Origin: Heterohyrax brucei
Taxonomy: Eukaryota; Chordata; Mammalia; Hyracoidea; Procaviidae
NCBI GenBank assembly: GCA_028571685.1
Contig: CM053140.1
Span: 60,890,201-60,954,200, forward strand
DNA length: 64,000 nucleotides
Direction: 5' to 3'
Below the pieces are notes generated by a model. That model searched no databases. It saw only the letters and a program-made list of their open reading frames with translations, and had not been told where the DNA came from. Each line of letters starts with the position of its first letter. Position 1 is the stretch's first letter. Both the position numbers and the translations under genes were made by a program. Below are positions 57,030 through 64,000 of the stretch, in pieces.

Positions 57030-57182
57030 AACCCACTGCCATCTAGTTAATTCTGACTCATAGAGAACCTATAAACAGAATAGAACTGCCCCACAGAACT
57101 CCCAACGAGCACTTGGCAGATTTTAACTGCTGACCTTCTGGTTAGCATCTGTAGCACTTAACCACTAGGCTACCAGGGTTTC
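57030..57182 (-). mobile_element. AfroSINE, antisense
   Basis: 'cccactgccatctagttaat' to 'ctaccagggtttcc'. Confidence 0.85.
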
Positions 57183-57229
57183 CATATATATCTAGATGTT
57201 AATGGTAAATATATAACATAATACTACTA

Positions 57230-57402
57230 TAAACCAAAAACCAAATCCATTGCTGTTGAGTTGATCCCAACTTATAGCAACCATGTAGGACAGAGTAGAA
57301 CTGCTCGATAGAGTTTCTAAGAAGTACCTGGTAGATTTGGACTGCTGACCTTTTGGTTAGCAGATGTAGCACTTAACCACTATACCACCATATTTTCCAA
57401 TA
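57230..57402 (-). mobile_element. AfroSINE, antisense
   Basis: 'accaaatccattgctgttgag' to 'ttaaccactataccaccat'. Confidence 0.85.
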
Positions 57403-57539
57403 TTACCATATAAATGTTAAATAGCAAAATATTAGATTAACAACATGATGACACACGAAGCCTCTCCCAGCTCTTCTGTCCAGCTCCATCACTCCAAAAC
57501 ACTCACTATTTTATTTGGTGCCTTACTTAAAAACTAGTC

Positions 57540-57748
57540 CCTGGGTAGTGGGAAAGCTTGAGAACTCAACCATTAGCCAAAAGGTTAGCAGTTCAAACCC
57601 ATCCAGAGGCACTAGAAGACAGGCCTGGCAATCTGCTTCCAAAAAATCACTTTTCTTGAAAACATTAAGGAGTGCAGTTGTACTCTGCACATGAGGTCAC
57701 CGTGAGCTGGAATTCGCTTGCTGGCAGCTAACAACCACAAGTCGAAAC
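57540..57748 (+). mobile_element. AfroSINE, long form
   Basis: 'tccctgggtagtgggaaag', internal 'caatctgcttccaaaaaatc', tail 'ctggcagctaacaaccac'. Confidence 0.72.
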
Positions 57749-58244
57749 TTCTCAGGTTAGAAATATCTTGGTCTCTCAGGATCCGATATAATTCAATCAT
57801 TTCTTCAGCACAATGAGGCAGAAAATTCAGGAAACCAAGAGACAAAATCTCGCCCAAAGGGTTTCTCTGTCCCTCTATTCCCTAGGAAATTCAGTGCCCA
57901 AAAACACAGCTCTTGCCTTACTCCTTCCACCCTCAGCCTGTATGGGCAGGTTGTTTAATTGGTCTGAGGCCCTAAAATATCTCCTATTACTAGATTTTGG
58001 GGAGCAGGTAATTGGATGTACAGCTGTCTGTAGCTCAGTCTCTGCCAGAAAGCTCAGGCAACTGCTCCACAATGGGGAAACTCGGACTCTTTTTACAGAA
58101 ACAGGGTCCGTATTCGCACCTTCTCACAGCTCTTAACTCACTCGGAACACTGAGGAACGACAATGATTTTGTTTCCTATCCTGGATAGAAATGGTGAAAA
58201 GCAGAAAGACTCTTAGAACTCTATTTCTTTAAAAAGTTGCCAGG

Positions 58245-58442
58245 TAAACTCTTGGAGACTCAGTCACTCATGGTGACCTGGTGTGTGTCACAGCAGAACT
58301 GTGCCCCAGAGGGTTTTCACGGCTGTAACCAATCGGGAGAAGATCACCGGGCCTTTCTTCTGAGGCACCTGTGGATGGATACAAGCTAGCAACCCTTTGG
58401 TTAGTAGCCAAGTGATTCACTGGTTGTACCACTCAGGAACTC
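58245..58442 (-). mobile_element. Afrotherian SINE, antisense, long variant
   Basis: 'gagggttttcacggctgtaac', 'gggcctttcttctgaggcac', ending 'ccactcaggaactcc'. Confidence 0.65.
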
Positions 58443-59034
58443 CGTGGAACTCTGTGCAAGAATGATGCATACGGCCTGTTTTCAAATAACATGTCTGCAA
58501 ATTGTCCCATCAAGTGATAGGTCCTCTGTCTCTTCTCCTGCATCTGGACTAAGCTTAGGGGCTGGTCAACTGGTAAACTGTGGCATTCCCCAACATGCAG
58601 AGCCTGCTCACCCCCTCCCTGCAACCCCCAGAGTCTCACTGGGTATGACATCGGACTCAATGGCAGGATCATGTTTTCTAAACAGCCGCAGGGGAGGCCC
58701 CTCAGGTGCAGGCCCTCAGATACAGCTAGTTCCTCAAGTTCAGCTTGCCGAGGGTGAGCACAGCTGGGGAGAGCAAGTATAGAACACTCTTTCAAGGAGT
58801 ATTGCTCCCGTAACGTGAAGCAAAGAAATGGGGCTGTGGAAGAACTGGGTTTTCTGATGACTAAAGAAGTAATGTATGCTTGTCTATTGATGGGAATGAT
58901 CCCAGGAAGAGAGAAACATTGACTCAGGATGGGCAGTGACACTGGAGCCACATCCCTGAACAGACGAACAGGGAGGAAACTGCGCACGGGTGGCCTTGGA
59001 TACGGCCCCATCCACCCTACAGCAAGTTAATTAA

Positions 59035-59148
59035 TAACTTGATACCTCAGTTTCCTCATCTCTAAGATGGAGGAACTGGTAGCTACGTTACCGAGTTCTT
59101 ACGAGGATGAAATGAGCTAATTTATGTGTAAACTATGCCTCGTAGAGT
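59035..59148 (+). repeat. MIR fragment
   Basis: 'cctcagtttcctcatctctaa' and 'gaggatgaaatgagctaat'. Confidence 0.6.
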
Positions 59149-59149
59149 T

Positions 59150-59325
59150 TAAGAACAACCGTTGCTTTCAAGTTGATTGAGACTCATCGGCATCCCATGT
59201 GTGTCAGAGTCAAACCAAACCACAGGATTTTCAAGAGCTGATTTTTCCAGTCTTTCTTCCAAGGTGCCTCTCTGGCTGGACTCAACCCACCAACCTCTAG
59301 ATTAGCATCTGAATGTGTTAATTGT
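59150..59325 (-). mobile_element. Afrotherian SINE, antisense, long variant
   Basis: 'ccaccaacctctagattagc' and 'tccagtctttcttccaaggtg'; diverged. Confidence 0.55.
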
Positions 59326-59961
59326 TTGTATCATTTTTGCTGTTCTTATGCTTATCAGTGTCAGCACCACCATCCCTGGGGACCAGGTTGAATAATAAGC
59401 TCCTACATTTCTTCCAAGATAAAATTCCCATCTCCGGGCCTTGCTGGGTACCCTGGCTGCCCTAAGACTTGGGCCATAGTCTTGCTCATACTGGGCCCAC
59501 TCCTCCTCACACACTTCCTGTCTCAGTGGCTCCCCAGAATTAAACCTTGCAACAAGGATTTTGAAAGGTGATCCCGGTAAGCATCAGGAGGAGTCAGGCA
59601 GTGAGACAGGGAAAGAAAGGAAGCCTTTCCTAATCAAAGTTGTGTCGTTGAACAGGACAGTTGTGGGCAACTGGTGCTTGACCTTCATGGGGCAATCTGG
59701 AAGGTGATGTAGAACACACCTCAGAGCTGTCACACTTGAGGGACAAGGAGACATAGTATCTACCTGAAACATCTCATCTTTATTGGCTGAGGGCTGGTCC
59801 TGGAACATCACCTCCCTGGCACTGCCAGCCTGCCCTGTGTGTTAGCCAAGAGGAAGTCTTCAAAGGGAGCATCAAGGCTGCTTGATGTAGGACTCTGTCA
59901 ACAAGTCTGGAGCAAAGACTGTCAAGAGAATGAGGCTGTGATGGACACAGTACCTTCTGCA

Positions 59962-60010
59962 CACCCTGGGTGCCCACAGCCTGGATGCCCACACCCTAGG
60001 TGCCCATGGT
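59962..60010. repeat. Short imperfect minisatellite
   Basis: Three copies of a ~16-bp unit of the type 'cctgggtgcccacag'. Confidence 0.6.
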
Positions 60011-60189
60011 CTGGAGCCTCATTCTGATCTTCGCTGGGGACGTTGCTCCTTTTCTCAGACCCTGGGGACCCAGACTTCCACCCTTGAACACTCCTGAGCA
60101 CCAATAATGGAAGGATCTCTACCTATCTGCAAGAGACACTCATGTACCACCCATCGCTTGACATCTGACTAGCCTGTCCAGCTATCTCT

Positions 60190-60355
60190 CACTTGTCACC
60201 AAATCAAACCCATTGCCATGAAGTCAATTCCAACTCACAGTTGCCCTATAGACAGAACAAAACTGTCCTATAGGGTTGCAAGGAGCAGCTGTTGGATTCA
60301 AACTGCGGGCTTTTCAGTTAGCAGCCAAGCCCTTAACCACTGCCAGGGCTCCCAC
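60190..60355 (-). mobile_element. AfroSINE, antisense
   Basis: 'caaacccattgccatgaagtc' to 'ccactgccagggctccc'. Confidence 0.82.
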
Positions 60356-61577
60356 TTGTCACCAGAGTCTACAAATGTTAGGTTCAGTTTCTCATCCATT
60401 CTGGCTGGGGCTTCCCCCTCAAGCCTTCCTGCCCACCTTGGTTGGAGAACCTTGTTCACACCTTTGTTTTTCCAAGTCTGCTATGTTTATCTCTGCCCTC
60501 CCTCCTGCTGCCACGTGGTGCCTGGAGCGTCCCCAGAGGATCATCTAAAGGAAGCATGAGAACCAATCACCACCCTTCTCCCAGCTAAACAAGTCATCCG
60601 GACACACAACCTGAGTGATCCCAGTAAGCATCAGTACCTGCTATATAGCAGGAACTGGGCTGAGATCTCGCCACAGACCCCGTGACACTCACACCTGTCT
60701 TATAAGCAGGATTCGTTGTTTCTGCTTTCCAGACACAGATACTGAGCATCTGAGAGACCGATCCTCATTCCAAGGTCACTCACATAACCCTAAAGAACCC
60801 TGAAGGGGTCCCTGTGGGAGGAGGGAGAGGACACACATCCCCTCCCTCTCACTACACCTGTCTGCAGAGAAGTGATTCTAAGGAACCGATGTACAACCCC
60901 ATGCTGCTGTCCCCTCATAAGCCCTTGCGGGCCATTTGCTGTCACGGAATCATCCTATGAATCCTGCTGGGAAAGCCTCAGACCTTGTCTCCCAGACGGT
61001 GCCAGCCACCATCTGGCCTGCAGACACTGTTGTGAAACCCGCAGCCCTGCTGCCGCAGTGGTACTTGTTCAACCAACAGCTTTTGATGTGTTGTCTGCAG
61101 AGGGGCCTGCTCCACGTTGGACTTCATTTAAATTACAAGATGGCTTGTTATCAAAAATGATTCATGGAGGTCAAAATGCTTCAGGTGAAGATCTCTGTGG
61201 TGGGACTGCTGGACTGAGTCAAATATGTTTGCAGTCAAGTAGCCTTTTGGGTAAAAAGTAACACAGTAATGAAATTTTAATTCACTCTTATTTGTGTTAA
61301 CTAACAGAGCCTGGGACTAAATTGCATGGACTGCCAAGGCCTGTCTCTGGAGGGGCAGCGGAGCCAGGCCAGTTTTGGAGGAGGAACTGCCCAACGTCTC
61401 AGGGACTAAAGAAGCCAGTGTGGCTGTGGGTACCATCCTGTTACTTCTGCTCTCCAGGAAGTCCACTGTCCTGTTTCCTGCTCTGGTTGGCCTGCAGGAA
61501 GTGAGCAGGAGGGAGAAACGGGTGTGGGAAGACTCAGAGAGCTTTGTGGAGGAAGCTTGTGGAAAAGACTGGGTAGT
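60356..61577. other. Mostly single-copy DNA with a possible conserved block
   Basis: Weak MIR-like sequence lies at 60620-60780. The 61080-61265 stretch is AT-balanced, free of repeats I know, and has the texture of a conserved non-coding element. Frames of 113-129 codons are not supported as genes. Confidence 0.35.
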
Positions 61578-61682
61578 TCAGAGTCCAGCGGAACAAGCTA
61601 GGAATCTTGATTCTGTAATTTAACAAGCCGTGAGACCTCTGAGTCTCAGTTTCCCTATCTGCAAGATGGGGGCTGTAACTCC
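61578..61682 (+). repeat. MIR fragment
   Basis: 'gagtctcagtttccctatctg' and 'caagatgggggctgtaac'. Confidence 0.5.
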
Positions 61683-61817
61683 CATCTGTGTGGAAATGTC
61701 AATTATTTTCTCCCCACGCATCCCTGCAGAGCAATTAACTGCAGCTGGAAGCAGCTCAGCTGGAGTTTGGGGGGCTTGTTTCCAATCTTGTCTCTGTCCA
61801 CAGCTCTCACACACAGA

Positions 61818-61853
61818 GACACGCACGCACACACACACACACACACACACACC
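61818..61853. repeat. (CA)n microsatellite
   Basis: About 16 CA/CG dinucleotides, imperfect at the left end. Likely polymorphic. Confidence 0.9.
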
Positions 61854-62554
61854 CCATAAAAGAGCTGTAATGACCATCTGTGTAGGAATACCAATTCTTT
61901 TCTCCCTACACACCCCTCCTGGTCACGCACACTCCTGTTAAGTGGCTTGCTCCTGACGCCCCCAGTTTAACAGGCCTGGAGTGGACACCTCACCCACCCT
62001 GGACTAATCAGTTCCTCCCACCTGGGGATCTCTGTTTGGAGACAGAGCAACAAACAACTGTGGGAACCAATCACTTCAGCCGTGGGAGAGGCCACCATGC
62101 TGTCAGGGTCATGCTGGGTCACAGAGTTAGCAGAGAAGCCCACCTGCAGAGACAAAAACAGATGAGCAAAGGGAGCTAGAGATGAGTCCTCTTGCAGATG
62201 GCAGTCAGGAACAAAGACAGAGAGAGTCAGAGAGGGTCACTCTTGGGTGACCTTCAGGTCCCTTGATGCCTGGTGGATTTCTCTAGTTGGGGTCTGAGGA
62301 GTCTCCCACATTCTTATCCTAAACCCAGTTTCTATCTGAGCTTCTCTGAATGGTTCTGTGAGCCAATTAAGCTCGTTTCTGTTGCACGTGTCTGGATAAA
62401 CCATTATTCTTCCACTTTTTTCTACTTCTCCGACTATAAAAAGATTGCCCAGTCTCATAGGTCTAAGTGGCTAATTCCAGACTCCAAACCCCTGACCACT
62501 GCCCCTCACTGTGCCTCCATTCCTGGATGTCATTTGTTTAGCTTTTAGGGTTTA

Positions 62555-62695
62555 ATGTCACAACCACCCTGTGAGGACAGGACAGGTCAAATCACTGTAC
62601 TCCACTAACAGATGACGGAGCAGGTCAGAGAAAGGAGGTGATTTGCCCAAAGCCACACAGCAGGGAAGTGATGGGGTCACAGTGGGAAGCTCTGT
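62555..62695 (-). repeat. MIR fragment
   Basis: 'caaccaccctgtgaggac', 'gtgatttgcccaaagcc' and 'acacagcagggaagtgatg'. Confidence 0.65.
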
Positions 62696-63871
62696 GTGTC
62701 TGACTCCTCCTCCAGTGCTCCCTCTCCTGTTCCTCTCACTCCCAACATCCCTCAGGGGGAAGGGCATTCTGGGAGCCCCTTTTCCCTGCAAGAGGTGGCC
62801 TCCCAGGCTCAGAGAGAAGCCTCCATTTGTGGCTTCCCCTGCCCTGGAAGCCTCTCCTCCTAGGTCTACGCCACACTTGGCACCCTCTCCCTCCTGAGAG
62901 ATCCAGGACTATTATAACCCTAATGCTCTGGCTAGGAGAGACTCAATCCCAGAGGTAAACGGAAGAGAACTGCTTCTGATGATTCATGATAACCAGCTTC
63001 CTTCAGTATAAATGGAGTCGCTACTGAATCTCTGTTGTAATGAGCCATTAGCCTCTACCAGGGCTGAACACCAACTCAACCACTACACACGTCCCTGTGC
63101 CGCAGGTGTTGGCGGTATCACTCAGGGTAAACAGGCAGGTCCAGGGCTCAGGGCCCAAGCCACCAGGCCCAGTTGGGATCTGGGTTGTCAGGCATCAGTG
63201 GTTGGCAGAAGCTCCAAGAAGCAGGAGGCTGGGAACCCTTGATCCAATGAAGCCAAGCCCACCAAGTCCATGTCAGGGGCATGGCCGGGTGTTAGGGCGT
63301 CTCCCCATACCTCCTCCACCCAGGTTGCTGGCTCTGTACCCTACCCATAACCCGGCTTTAGTCCCTCTGCCTGGGTTGAAGGACTCGAGCTCCCAGGCCT
63401 GGACCACAGTTTCACCCCGGACTCTATCAGGGGCAACTTTCCAGCCTCAGCTCCATGCCCTGCCCCACATGGGAAATGTCCTCTGGCCCTGGCTTTGTGT
63501 GACCCACCTCTAAAGCCACCTGCAGAGCTGGGTCCAGCCAAGGATCCTCCATCCCTACCTGACCCTGCCAGAAGTCATACAGCATGGACAGAGAGAGCCA
63601 TACTTTACCTAAGCCTCCAGCTAGAGCAGCTCCTGAATTGGACAAGCAGGTGTAACAACTTCCTTTGTGACAGCGTCGTCCAGTGGTTAGTGTACAAGCT
63701 TGGAGATCTATAACTGCAAAATAATGAAATAAAAACATGTGTTCAGTGGCTTGTTCCTGTCTGTTTCTCAGTTGGAATGTGTGTTCCAGGGGGCAAGGCC
63801 AACTGTTCATCACTGTGTCCTGATGGGTGGCCAGCACACACAACTGTTAACTGCCACCGAGGCAACCGGGC
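62696..63871. other. Mostly single-copy DNA
   Basis: No gene is supported. A 62905-63060 block with 'ggactattataaccctaatg' is another possible conserved element. The 138-codon frames on both strands lie in C/G-rich sequence and look accidental. Confidence 0.35.
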
Positions 63872-64000
63872 ACTATCGTGATCTGTAGGGTTTTCATTGG
63901 TTAGTTTTTCCTAAGTAGATTACCGAGCCTTTCTTTCTAGCCCCTCTTGGTCTGGAAGGTCAGCTGAAGTCTATTCAGCCTCACAGCAACATGCAATCCT
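63872..64000 (-). mobile_element. Afrotherian SINE, antisense, cut by the window end
   Basis: 'tagggttttcattggttag' and 'gagcctttctttctagccc'; same subfamily as 36675. Confidence 0.6.

Noticed and set aside
63097-63843. Two 138-codon frames on opposite strands
   Set aside because: C/G-rich sequence with overlapping frames on both strands; neither shows a recognisable domain.

Overview
This window is mammalian nuclear DNA, most likely from an elephant or another paenungulate afrotherian. The basis is its interspersed repeats: about thirty copies of the tRNA-derived AfroSINE family, a tRNA-Gly-like afrotherian SINE, RTE-type LINE fragments, ERVL-MaLR-like solo LTRs, mariner pieces, MIR/L2 relics and a nearly full-length L1. 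There is no bacterial-style gene organisation. Almost all longer open frames lie inside repeats. The species call rests on recognising these families by eye.

The left 25.8 kb is a direct tandem segmental duplication. Unit A spans about 333-13780 and unit B about 13781-25274. Baseline identity looks like roughly 88-90 %, with patches near 97-98 %. Three direct-orientation LTRs mark its edges (333-815, 13781-13930, 25275-25773). The outer two have different 5-bp target-site duplications (GCCAG and AGGGA). The middle one carries the AGGGA flank of the right LTR but continues into sequence that follows the left LTR. That is the expected trace of unequal recombination between two independent solo LTRs.

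Each unit carries one intact, intronless, minus-strand gene related to CD24, a small GPI-anchored sialoglycoprotein: A at 7843-8022 (59 aa) and B at 20116-20316 (66 aa). Both keep a CD24-type signal peptide, a CD24-type GPI-attachment tail, recognisable CD24 3' UTR sequence, and a compact upstream region with a palindromic CRE and a TATA box. The mature core between signal and tail differs almost completely between the copies and lacks N-glycosylation sequons. This pair is the main biological finding.

Comparing the units exposes insertions with an empty site in the sister copy: a solo LTR in A, a solo LTR in B, AfroSINEs, a 1.2-kb L1 in A, and three 26-39 bp AfroSINE 3'-tail insertions.

From 25.8 to 49.7 kb the DNA is single-copy sequence mixed with L2, MIR, MER20, MaLR-like LTRs, an RTE fragment with decayed reverse transcriptase (33.1-34.4 kb), an L1 with a second L1 3' end nested in opposite orientation (37.3-39.6 kb), and AfroSINEs. 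From 49,743 to 56,929 there is a 7.2-kb L1 with 5' UTR, ORF1, ORF2 and a 15-bp target-site duplication, inserted into an AfroSINE; both ORFs are broken. The last 7 kb is mostly single-copy with SINEs and MIRs. I could not support any conventional multi-exon coding gene; a few short single-copy stretches look like possible regulatory or conserved elements.
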